Shown: positions 17,294-25,125 of the stretch, piece after piece
Layout: the number at the start of each line of letters is the position of its first letter
Position numbering within the stretch: the stretch's first letter is position 1
From: MH13 sp042140245
Lineage (GTDB): Bacteria; Pseudomonadota; Alphaproteobacteria; Rhizobiales; MH13
Assembly: GCF_042140245.1 (NCBI RefSeq)
Contig: NZ_CP159483.1
Coordinates: forward strand, 2,046,001-2,110,000
Reading direction: 5' to 3'
Length of the DNA stretch: 64,000 nt
Translations under genes and position numbers: made by a program
Notes under the pieces: model-generated
Databases searched by the model: none
The model's input: only the letters and a program-made list of their open reading frames with translations
Told to the model about the DNA's origin: nothing

Positions 17294-17328
17294 GCGCCGC
17301 TTCTAGGGTAACCTAGGGCGGCGTTTTT
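17294..17328 (+). terminator. rho-independent terminator
   Basis: Stem CGCCGC (17295-17300) / GCGGCG (17318-17323), extended inward by CTAGG / CCTAG around a GTAA tetraloop, followed by five T. It ends the transcript of the small ORF at 17138-17260 before the metallopeptidase gene. Confidence 0.82.
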
Positions 17329-17427
17329 CGTTGTTGGCGCGGTCACAAGGCACTGCTTTGGCCTTGCTCTTGATCGAAGGGGTTGGCAGTTTGCGGCCAA
17401 CACTGGTGACAAAGGACTCCCTCAAGC

Positions 17428-18369
17428 ATGCGTTGGCGAAATATGAGACGCAGCACCAAGGTGCGCGATTTACGGCGCGCTTCGCGCTCTCCAAGTGGTA
17501 TGGGCGGTGCCCGCATGCGCATTCCGTCAGGGCGTCGGGTGCGCATTCCCTCTGGTGGCGGCTCGCGGGCCGGCGGAGGTCTGGGGATTGGTGGCCTTAT
17601 TGTTGTGGTGATCATCGCTTGGGCTTTGGGCATCAACCCCCTGACTTTGCTCACCGGTGGAACGGGCGGTGGCGGACAGTTTGCGCCGTCGCAACAACAG
17701 ACCAGTGAGCCGTTCAATCCAGGGCAGGGGGATGAACTGGCCGATTTTGCTTCGCGCGTGCTTGGTGACACCGAAGATGTTTGGGCAGTGAAGTTTGACG
17801 AACGGGGCATGCGCTATGAGCCGCCAACCTTGACGTTGTTTTCCGGCCAGGTTCGATCAGCCTGTGGCTTTGCCAGCTCAGCAAGCGGCCCGTTTTACTG
17901 CCCGCCTGATCGCGGTGTTTTTCTTGACTTGTCGTTTTTCTCGGAGTTGTCGCGACGCTTTGGTGCGCCGGGTGACTTTGCGCAAGCTTATGTGATCGCT
18001 CACGAAGTGGGACACCACATCCAAAATCAGTTGGGCATTTTGGGCCGCTTTAATGAGGCCCGTCGGCGCATGTCAGAGCGGGATGCCAATGCGATGTCGG
18101 TGCGGGTTGAACTGCAAGCCGATTGCTTGGCCGGTGTCTGGGGCCATGACGCTGCTGAACGCGGTCTTCTGGAACGTGGTGATCTGGATGAGGCGCTTAA
18201 CGCCGCCAGCCAGATTGGCGACGACACCATGCAACGCCGCGCGCAGGGCTATGTGGTGCCTGAAAGCTTCTCCCACGGATCAGCCGAACAGCGCATGCGT
18301 TGGTTCAGCGTTGGGTTTGAGAGCGGCGATATGGGCCAGTGCGATACGTTCGAGGCACGCCAGCTCTAG
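17428..18369 (+). CDS. neutral zinc metallopeptidase, YpfJ family
   Basis: 313 residues. The start MRWRNMRRSTKVRDLRR, a glycine-rich segment and one membrane helix (about GLGIGGLIVVVIIAWALGI, residues 51-69) match YpfJ-type proteins. The catalytic domain follows: the conserved CGFASSASGPFYCP cysteines, YCPPDRGVFLDLSFF, and the zinc-binding HEVGHHIQ. This is a membrane-anchored metalloprotease-like protein with an envelope location; no substrate is known. The usual length is near 300, so the protein is complete. Confidence 0.9.
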   Translation: MRWRNMRRSTKVRDLRRASRSPSGMGGARMRIPSGRRVRIPSGGGSRAGGGLGIGGLIVVVIIAWALGINPLTLLTGGTGGGGQFAPSQQQTSEPFNPGQGDELADFASRVLGDTEDVWAVKFDERGMRYEPPTLTLFSGQVRSACGFASSASGPFYCPPDRGVFLDLSFFSELSRRFGAPGDFAQAYVIAHEVGHHIQNQLGILGRFNEARRRMSERDANAMSVRVELQADCLAGVWGHDAAERGLLERGDLDEALNAASQIGDDTMQRRAQGYVVPESFSHGSAEQRMRWFSVGFESGDMGQCDTFEARQL

Positions 18370-18371
18370 CC

Positions 18372-18857
18372 TCAGGCGGCAACTGCGTCTTTTGCTCTTG
18401 GAAGGTGCCACGTCCAAATCCCAGCCAGGCATCGACCGTCGCCGACATCATCGGCAATGGGGGCCAAGACCCGCGTGTAGCTGACCGGTGCGGCGTTGCG
18501 CGCCATGCTTGTGCAGCGCCAGCGATGCAGCGTCTGCTCGTCGCAGAGGCGTTGGTACAGTGATGTTAGCGATTGCAGGTGTGCCGGATGGACGAACTCG
18601 TCCAGCAATTGCCCAGCTTGGATGTCGCTCGACCATTGACCGTGACCTGGACCGATTTCAAGCACACGAAAGGCAGGTTTGCTTTTCTCCCGCTGTTGAA
18701 TGTCAGAGCGCCCCAGCATTGCAAAACCTGGGTCGTCAAGCGGCGCCCCACGATCTTTCAAGTCAGTGAGAGTGGGCAAAGCAGTCGCGTCAAAGCACGC
18801 GTGCCAGGCTGCCGAAAAAGCATCCAGCGGGTTGGGTGAGGCAACAGGTTGGATCAT
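18372..18857 (-). CDS. hypothetical protein, possibly PAS_5-like
   Basis: 161 residues from ATG 18857 (MIQPVASPN). An N-terminal WHACFDATALPTLTDLKDR is followed by LGRSDI, RVLEIGPGHG and AGQLLDEFVHP, then SLYQRLCDEQT and YTRVLAPIADDVGDGRCLAG. The spacing recalls the alphaproteobacterial PAS_5 domain, a short sensor-like domain of unknown ligand, but the match is weak. The IGPGHG segment superficially looks like a methyltransferase motif. The start is uncertain: no good RBS is seen, and the frame is open to 19016. Its stop lies three bases from the stop of the convergent metallopeptidase gene. Confidence 0.5.
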   Translation of the reverse strand: MIQPVASPNPLDAFSAAWHACFDATALPTLTDLKDRGAPLDDPGFAMLGRSDIQQREKSKPAFRVLEIGPGHGQWSSDIQAGQLLDEFVHPAHLQSLTSLYQRLCDEQTLHRWRCTSMARNAAPVSYTRVLAPIADDVGDGRCLAGIWTWHLPRAKDAVAA

Positions 18858-18922
18858 GTGCAAGCTGTCGTTGTTAACGTTTCGATAGCTATCGCGTCGC
18901 ATTTGCGAAGACAAGGAGGTGA

Positions 18923-19024
18923 ATGTCGCACATTCCAACAATGGCCAGGCGCTGGGCTTGGGAATTGTCTCTGGATGCCGTATATTTATCTCAGCATAGA
19001 TTTCTGCTGGGGGCATCAGCGTAA
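18923..19024 (+). CDS. possible 33-aa leader ORF before the AraC gene
   Basis: An ATG at 18923 is preceded by AAGGAGGTGA, a ten-base full complement of the 16S anti-SD, though the spacing to the ATG is only three bases. The frame (MSHIPTMARRW...) ends at 19024, 15 bases before the AraC start. It may be translated and couple to the regulator; the exact SD match is the only evidence. Confidence 0.3.
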   Translation: MSHIPTMARRWAWELSLDAVYLSQHRFLLGASA

Positions 19025-19039
19025 TCGCGTGGTTGTTAT

Positions 19040-20164
19040 ATGGTTGACGACGTATTCTCGTCGCTTGACGGCAAAACCAAAGACGGCTTGCGCACGTCTG
19101 CAGCCGCTTCTCGTCAATCGGCAGATGAAACAGTCAAAACCACGGACGAGGCTGACCGTTTTCTGATCCACGCGCGTGCGCTTGCAAGCTTGGTGGAGTA
19201 CGGCAAAGCGCAAGGCCTCAGCGATGAGGTGATCGCGCAGGAGATGGCCAGGTTTGGCCTTGATGATGTGCGGATCGATGCCTTTGACAGCTTCATCAGC
19301 ATGAGCCGCTTTGCCAAACTGATCCGTCAGTTTGGCCGTTTGTTGGACAATGAGGCGATAGGCCTAGATGTTGCCAATCCGCTGCATCTGAGTTCGCTCG
19401 GCGTTTTTGGTAACGCAGTTGTCAGCGCTCCCACGCTTGATGTGGCTTTGCAGGTGCTTTGCCGGTACATGCGGCTCTACGCTGATGTTTCTTTTGCTTC
19501 GACCACTGTGGGCGACGAGCGGGTGTTCTTTGATTGGGCTTATTCACCGCTCATTGTTGCACGCGATGTGATGTGCGACCGCGGAGCCCGCATGTTTCTG
19601 ACGCACATGCGAGACCTGTTTGGTGCCAACTGGGTACCGCTTGAAGTGCATCTGCAACGCGCACGACCCAATGATCTGCGCCCATATCGTGAAGCTCTTC
19701 GTGCCCAAGTCGTGTTTGATGCGCCTCTGAATCGGATTGTACTGCGGCGGTCGGATTTGGATCTGCCCAACGTGCGCACTGATCACCACGCCCATGAGGT
19801 TGCTTTGGCGCTTGCTGATCGGATGATGGCGGAGCGTCGTATCCCTGATGATTTGTCTATCCGTGCCCGTGAAGACATCATGCATCACCTGGTTGATGAA
19901 GGCCCTAATATGAATGAAACGGCGCGCCGACTGGGGCTCAGCCCACGAAGTTTGCAACGTCGGCTTGATGATTTGGGAACGACGTATCAAAGGCTGACCG
20001 ATGAGGCGCGCCAGAGGCTTGCCGAGGAGTTTTTGGTACAGACCAAACTGCCGATGGGCGAGATCGCTTACCGTTTGGGTTTCGCCAACCAGGCCAACCT
20101 AACACGGGCGTGCAAGCGCTGGTTTGGTCGTCCGCCAAGGCAGGTTCGCGCCCAAGCGGTATAA
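19040..20164 (+). CDS. AraC-family regulator with N-terminal ligand domain (OruR type)
   Basis: 374 residues. The first 220 or so follow the AraC-type N-terminal ligand-binding domain of the OruR/ArgR group (MSRFAKLIRQFGRLLDNEAIGLDVAN, HLSSLGVFGNAVVSAPTL). The C-terminal DNA-binding domain has two helix-turn-helices (NETARRLGLSPRSLQRRLDDLG and MGEIAYRLGFANQANLTRACKRWFG). It is probably a transcriptional activator; the target is not adjacent. The sequence 20165-20383 between this gene and the MerR gene shows no gene. Confidence 0.88.
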   Translation: MVDDVFSSLDGKTKDGLRTSAAASRQSADETVKTTDEADRFLIHARALASLVEYGKAQGLSDEVIAQEMARFGLDDVRIDAFDSFISMSRFAKLIRQFGRLLDNEAIGLDVANPLHLSSLGVFGNAVVSAPTLDVALQVLCRYMRLYADVSFASTTVGDERVFFDWAYSPLIVARDVMCDRGARMFLTHMRDLFGANWVPLEVHLQRARPNDLRPYREALRAQVVFDAPLNRIVLRRSDLDLPNVRTDHHAHEVALALADRMMAERRIPDDLSIRAREDIMHHLVDEGPNMNETARRLGLSPRSLQRRLDDLGTTYQRLTDEARQRLAEEFLVQTKLPMGEIAYRLGFANQANLTRACKRWFGRPPRQVRAQAV

Positions 20165-20383
20165 GATCGCGAGTACTTATATACTTTGGGTCAATACTTG
20201 GCCTGACGCAGGGGACAAGTTTTTGACGTCTTCGGAAAAGCGGCGTTGCAAACGTACCCGTAAGACATCCTTCCGAAAAAAGACCCTTCACGTTGTGAAC
20301 TCGTGCGCTACATCTTCTGATAGAGATGGGTGAAAGTCCTTCGTTGGGTCGATTGTAATGCTTTGAAACTTGGAGAGTCCGGC

Positions 20384-20839
20384 ATGCGTTGGTTTTCTGA
20401 CACGTCGTATGTGGTAAGTGCGTCCGCCGAAATGGCGTCTGGGAGTGTTGCAGGCGCTGTTCACCCTGACTCGGTGGATTTGTCTGAACAATCCATCTCG
20501 CAGACTGCCGAAGCGTTTGGTGTGACCATGCGAACACTTCGCTTCTACGAGTCAAAAGGCTTGTTAGAGCCACGACGGATTGGCAATCGACGCTTTTACA
20601 ACGAAGCCTGTCGTGCCCGTTTGCGGCTTGTGCTGAAAGGCAAAGCTATGGGGCTTGGCCTGGACGAGATTGGCGAGTTGGTCGAGTTGGTTGAAAGTGA
20701 TCTGACCGATGGGGAACGCGCAAAAGCTGTTCGCACCCTGTGTGAGCGCCAGCGTGAGTTGCTGACGGTTCGCCGTGACACAATCAATGAGCAAATCAAC
20801 GAGACAAGCCGCGTTATCGACGGCCTGACGTCGCTCTAG
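20384..20839 (+). CDS. MerR-family transcriptional regulator
   Basis: 151 residues. ISQTAEAFGVTMRTLRFYESKGLLEPRR is the MerR winged HTH (about residues 38-65), followed by RFYNEACRARLRLVLKGKAMGLGLDEIGELVEL and a C-terminal coiled coil that dimerises it. No cysteine metal-binding motif is visible. An extra 35-residue N-terminus precedes the HTH. GGAG lies eight bases before ATG 20384. Ligand and target are unknown. Convergent with carA. Confidence 0.85.
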   Translation: MRWFSDTSYVVSASAEMASGSVAGAVHPDSVDLSEQSISQTAEAFGVTMRTLRFYESKGLLEPRRIGNRRFYNEACRARLRLVLKGKAMGLGLDEIGELVELVESDLTDGERAKAVRTLCERQRELLTVRRDTINEQINETSRVIDGLTSL

Positions 20840-20864
20840 TCATACCGGCTCGATCCCCGCCCGG

Positions 20865-22067
20865 TCAGCGGGTCGCCATGTGGTCGATGAACCTGTCAAA
20901 CAGATAGTGACTGTCACGCGGCCCCGGAGACGCTTCGGGGTGGTGCTGCACCGAGAACACCGGCAGTGTTTTGTGGCGCAAACCACAATTTGATCCGTCA
21001 AACAGAGACGTGTGGGTTGCCTCAACCGTGTCCGGCAGGGTGTCGCCATCGACAGCAAAGCCATGGTTCATGGATGTTACTTCCACCTTGCCGGTGGTGT
21101 AGTCCATGACCGGGTGGTTGGCCCCATGATGGCCCTGGTGCATTTTCGTGGTCGTTGCCCCAAGAGCCAGTGCCAGAATCTGGTGCCCCAAACAAATGCC
21201 GAAGATTGGAATGCCGGTTTCCATGAGCTTCTGGATCGTTTTGACCGCATAGCTGCCAGTAGCAGCTGGATCGCCGGGTCCGTTGGACAAGAAGACGCCA
21301 TCAGGTTGCAGCGCCAATATGTCGTCAGCGCTGGTGGATGCCGGAACAACAGTGATCTTGCAGCCGCGGTCCGCCAGCAGACGCAGAATGTTGCGTTTGA
21401 CGCCGAAATCAATGGCCACAACGTGATGCGTGGTGTCGGTGCTTTCGCCAAAGCCTTCAGAAAACACCCAACTGGTTTGGCTCCAATTGGCGTTCTCGTT
21501 GGTGGTGACCTCCGGCGCCAAATCCTGGTCGATCAGACCCGGCCAAGCAGCGCTCTCCGCTTTCAAAGATGGAAGATCAAAAACACCGTCCTGTGCGTGT
21601 GCCAGGGCAGCATTTGGCATGCCATGTTCGCGAATGTGGGCGGTGAGGGCGCGGGTGTCGATGCCACATAGACCGATGATGCCGCGATCTTTCAGCCATG
21701 TGTCCAAGTGCTGAGCAGCCCGCCAATTAGATGGTTGGGTGATGTCGGCCTTAATGATCAGGCCGCGCGCGCCGGTGAAGTTTTCACCTGGCGGTAGCTG
21801 TTCTTGATCTTCAGCGTTGGTGCCGACATTGCCAATGTGCGGAAAGGTGAAGGTGATGAATTGGCCAGCGTAGGATGGGTCGGTCAGAATTTCCTGGTAG
21901 CCCGTCATCGCCGTGTTGAAGCATACCTCACCGAGCGCTGTGCCAGTTGCGCCGAAGCCAAAACCTTCAAAAACGCTGCCATCGGCCAAAACCAATCGTC
22001 CCGTCTTCAAGCGCGGTGCCCAGTCAGCAGGTGTTGGAGAGATCGGTGGCAAAGTCTCTGTGGTCAT
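20865..22067 (-). CDS. carA: carbamoyl-phosphate synthase small subunit
   Basis: 400 residues. The N-terminal CPSase domain is LVLADGSVFEGFGFGATG, FNTAMTGYQEILTDPSYAGQ. The class I glutamine amidotransferase half has the nucleophile in GICLGHQILALALG and the catalytic HHPEA near the C-terminus. It supplies ammonia from glutamine to CarB. ATG 22067 (MTTETLPP) is used; the frame's further 23 upstream codons do not fit the family. The 22068-22413 stretch between carA and the divergent yqeY gene contains promoters only; I see no ORF or structured RNA there. Confidence 0.97.
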   Translation of the reverse strand: MTTETLPPISPTPADWAPRLKTGRLVLADGSVFEGFGFGATGTALGEVCFNTAMTGYQEILTDPSYAGQFITFTFPHIGNVGTNAEDQEQLPPGENFTGARGLIIKADITQPSNWRAAQHLDTWLKDRGIIGLCGIDTRALTAHIREHGMPNAALAHAQDGVFDLPSLKAESAAWPGLIDQDLAPEVTTNENANWSQTSWVFSEGFGESTDTTHHVVAIDFGVKRNILRLLADRGCKITVVPASTSADDILALQPDGVFLSNGPGDPAATGSYAVKTIQKLMETGIPIFGICLGHQILALALGATTTKMHQGHHGANHPVMDYTTGKVEVTSMNHGFAVDGDTLPDTVEATHTSLFDGSNCGLRHKTLPVFSVQHHPEASPGPRDSHYLFDRFIDHMATR

Positions 22068-22413
22068 CGGTCTGTTCTTTGTTGTCGATACGGCACAATT
22101 GGGGGCGCATATGAGCCCTACAAGCATGGCTTGCAATTTGCTGGCGAGCCCTTACATCAGCGCGCTCGTTACAATGCAATGCCATTTGGCCAACTCGGCT
22201 GGCTAGTGCGTGTGCTACGCGTCTGGCCCGTCTGTGTAAACTGCGTGATCAACCGTCGGTCGACCATGCGTGCGGCCTGTGGAAAAGGAAATGCCGCTTT
22301 GCTTCACGCCGCGCCTGCGTTAGGTTTGTTGGTGTGTCAGTTTGTTGCCGATGCGGCGGCGTTGGTTCTCGCTTCGTGAAAGTCCAACGTGTTCAACATC
22401 TTATGGGATACCC

Positions 22414-22878
22414 ATGCGCGATACGCTCAATGACAGTTTGAAAGATGCCGTCAAGGCTCAAGACAGCCGTAAGGCTTGCACGCTTCGTTTGATCAATGCG
22501 GCCATCAAGGACCGTGACATCGCGATGCGTAGTAATGGCTCGGAGCGCTTGTCAGATGAGGGCATCTTGGACCTGCTGGCCAAAATGGTGAAGCAGCGCG
22601 AGGAATCGCATCGGCTTTATGAAGAAGCTGGGCGGCTGGACCTTGCTCAGCAAGAAGCTGACGAAATCGAGATTATCCGCACTTTCATGCCGCGCCAGTT
22701 GAGCGAGGATGAGGTGAGCGAAGCTGTTGTGAAAGCCATCGACGAAACGGGCGCCGAAGGCTTGCGCGACATGGGCAAGATCATGAGCACGTTGAAAGCC
22801 CAGTTTCCTGGCCAAATCGATGCCTGCAAGGCTTCAAGCGTTGCCAAACAGCATTTGTGTGCCCCTGCCGCGAGTTAA
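22414..22878 (+). CDS. yqeY: GatB/YqeY domain protein
   Basis: 154 residues, normal length. RDTLNDSLKDAVKAQDSRKACTLRLINAAIKDRDI, KMVKQREESHRLYEEAGR and FMPRQLSEDEV with DMGKIMSTLKAQFPGQID are the YqeY pattern. It is a helical protein related to the tail of the GatB amidotransferase subunit, with an uncertain role in tRNA-linked amidation. Its place directly before dnaG-rpoD is conserved in alphaproteobacteria. Confidence 0.92.
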   Translation: MRDTLNDSLKDAVKAQDSRKACTLRLINAAIKDRDIAMRSNGSERLSDEGILDLLAKMVKQREESHRLYEEAGRLDLAQQEADEIEIIRTFMPRQLSEDEVSEAVVKAIDETGAEGLRDMGKIMSTLKAQFPGQIDACKASSVAKQHLCAPAAS

Positions 22879-22911
22879 CGTGTCGCGTGCGCGGGCAGGG
22901 CAGGTGCGTCC

Positions 22912-24744
22912 ATGATCCGCTTTTCTGATAGTTTTCTTTCGACCATTCGTGATCGTATCCCGCTGTCTGATGTTATCGGGCGGCTGGTTTCCTGGGATCG
23001 GCGTAAGTCACGTCCGGCCAAAGGGGATCATTGGGCGTGCTGTCCCTTCCATGGCGAGAAAACACCATCCTTTCACGTTGATGATCGAAAAGGCCGCTAT
23101 CACTGTTTCGGGTGCCAGGCGTCTGGGGATCATTTTCGGTTCCTGATGGAGCTGGAGGGTCTCAGTTTCCCCGAAGCAGTGGAGCGGTTGGCCGGCGAGG
23201 CGGGACTCGCGCTGCCTGCACCTGACCCTGAAGCGGCCAGACGCCAGCAGGCCAAGTTGAAACTCAACGATGTGCTTGACCTAGCAGCGACCTATTTCGA
23301 GCGCCATTTGCATGCGCCGGAAGGCCAGCAAGCGCTGGCTTATGCACAAAAGAGGGGACTGGACACCGATCTTCAAAAAACCTTCCGGATTGGTTTTGCG
23401 CCCGACCGTCGTGACGGTGTCATCAGTTTTTTGAAAAGCCATGACGTGCCGGTTGGTGATATGATTGAGACCGGCTTGGTGATTGCGCCGGAAGATGCTG
23501 GGCGCTCGCCCTATGATCGTTTCCGTGGTCGACTGATGGTCGCCATTGAGGACCAACGGGGCAAGGTTGTCGGGTTTGGCGGTCGTGTTCTCGGCGATGG
23601 CGAACCGAAATATCTGAACTCGCCGGAGACTGATCTCTTTCGCAAACGCGAGATGCTGTTCAACGCGCAGCGCGCGCGCCAGGCAGCGCACCAGAATGGA
23701 CGCTTGATCGTGGTGGAAGGGTACATGGACGCTATTGCCCTGCATCGTGCTGGCTTCCAGGAGGTTGTGGCCTCACTCGGCACGGCTATGGGTGAGGAGC
23801 AGATCGCGCTGATGTGGCGGTTTACCGATGAGCCGATCATTTGTTTTGACGGTGATGGGGCAGGGGAGCGCGCTGCGCATCGCGCTATTGATCGTGCCTT
23901 ACCAATGCTCAAGCCGGGCAAGAGCTTGCGCTTTCTGTTTCTGCCCAAAGGTATGGACCCGGACGATTTTGTTGGCCAACGCGGTGCCGATGCGTTTGAA
24001 GCCGAGCTTGGAGGGGCCTTGCCGCTGATTGAAGCGCTGTGGGCGCGCGAAACGGCGACGCTTGATGTCTCAACGCCAGAGCGGATGGCTGCGTTCCAAA
24101 CCGGTCTTTCGCGGCTCGTTGCAGGCATCGAAGATGCCACGGTGCGCCAGCACTATGATCAGGCGCTGAAAGATCGCTTCTATGCCATGCGACGAGCGCT
24201 TCGGCAGGCACAAAACCCGCAAGGCTCGCGACCGGCTGGCCGGGATCGCCTCTCAGATGGTTTTGCCGGAGCCAACGCCCGCAGCGCTCCCAAACTGGAA
24301 ACACCAGAGGCGCAACTGCTTGCCTTGGCTCAGCGCTATCCTGATGAGGCGCAGCGTTTTGCTGATCTTGATGTGTTTCCGCTCTGCCAAGACCAAGCTT
24401 TGGCGCGACGTTTGGAGGCCGCCTTGCAAGGAGAGGGTGGAGTCCATGACGAGGTTAGCTTGGAGGCATTGCCGTTTCCCATTCTCAAGCAAGATGTCAG
24501 CCCACGCTTCATTGGCATGCTGTTTTCATTTTTGTTCGCAAAAATGGAGCTACGCTGCATTGATGCCGAAGCAGCTTCAACATTGACGCTGGAACCGCAA
24601 TCTCTGACCGAAGCTGCCATGGAGCGCTTGGTTGCAATACAAAATGAAGCGCGGGCTATGCAGGCGAAGATTGATGAGTTGGAACGCCAGCTTGATGAAG
24701 AGGCGAGCGTCATGCGCAGCCTCAAGGTGAAGAGCGCGAGCTAA
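22912..24744 (+). CDS. dnaG: DNA primase
   Basis: 610 residues. The N-terminal zinc ribbon has C44, H47, C65 and C68 (CCPFHGEKTPSFHV ... YHCFGC). The TOPRIM catalytic core is recognisable by VVEGYMDAIALHRAG and FDGDGAGERAAHRA. The C-terminal helicase-binding domain is more variable and includes a coiled coil at the very end. It lays RNA primers at the replication fork. It precedes rpoD, an old macromolecular-synthesis arrangement. A 381-base gap follows. Confidence 0.97.
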   Translation: MIRFSDSFLSTIRDRIPLSDVIGRLVSWDRRKSRPAKGDHWACCPFHGEKTPSFHVDDRKGRYHCFGCQASGDHFRFLMELEGLSFPEAVERLAGEAGLALPAPDPEAARRQQAKLKLNDVLDLAATYFERHLHAPEGQQALAYAQKRGLDTDLQKTFRIGFAPDRRDGVISFLKSHDVPVGDMIETGLVIAPEDAGRSPYDRFRGRLMVAIEDQRGKVVGFGGRVLGDGEPKYLNSPETDLFRKREMLFNAQRARQAAHQNGRLIVVEGYMDAIALHRAGFQEVVASLGTAMGEEQIALMWRFTDEPIICFDGDGAGERAAHRAIDRALPMLKPGKSLRFLFLPKGMDPDDFVGQRGADAFEAELGGALPLIEALWARETATLDVSTPERMAAFQTGLSRLVAGIEDATVRQHYDQALKDRFYAMRRALRQAQNPQGSRPAGRDRLSDGFAGANARSAPKLETPEAQLLALAQRYPDEAQRFADLDVFPLCQDQALARRLEAALQGEGGVHDEVSLEALPFPILKQDVSPRFIGMLFSFLFAKMELRCIDAEAASTLTLEPQSLTEAAMERLVAIQNEARAMQAKIDELERQLDEEASVMRSLKVKSAS

Positions 24745-25125
24745 CTGTTCGTCGGTTTTCGCCCAAAAAGCGCGAAAAACCTCCCCTTTGCGCCTATTTT
24801 GCATGGTTTTGGTGGTTGCGTCGAAGCGTGAATTGCCTACATAACCTCCGACGCGACAACGCGGGCCGACCAGACGCCATGGCGCCCCATTCTCAGAAAC
24901 GCGCAACATCCGGCAAACTTGTTTTTACAAGGGCGCCTCTGAACCAGAGCAATTGATCGTTTTTGACGATCAATGCGGCATCGTGCGTCTCCGTGACGTT
25001 GGTGATGGTTAAGAGCCGCTTTACGCTGACGCATTACACTGCTTGAGCAGATGTTCATTTTTCCAGGGCGCTTGCCGCGCATCTTGCGCCGCGCTGTACG
25101 ATCCTGATCAGGAGTTGCCTTTTAT
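24745..25125. promoter_or_regulatory. rpoD leader/promoter stretch with a stem-loop
   Basis: No credible ORF. An 8-bp perfect hairpin ATTGATCG (24952-24959) / CGATCAAT (24967-24974), with loop TTTTTGA, lies about 150 bases upstream of the rpoD ATG. It could shape the 5' leader. rpoD promoters are expected here but I cannot single one out. Confidence 0.4.

Noticed and set aside
17331..17708. 125-codon rightward ORF overlapping the metallopeptidase start
   Set aside because: It is in another frame over the real gene and has no similarity.
24577..24909. 110-codon leftward ORF across the dnaG end and rpoD leader
   Set aside because: Antisense to dnaG for half its length, no RBS or domain.
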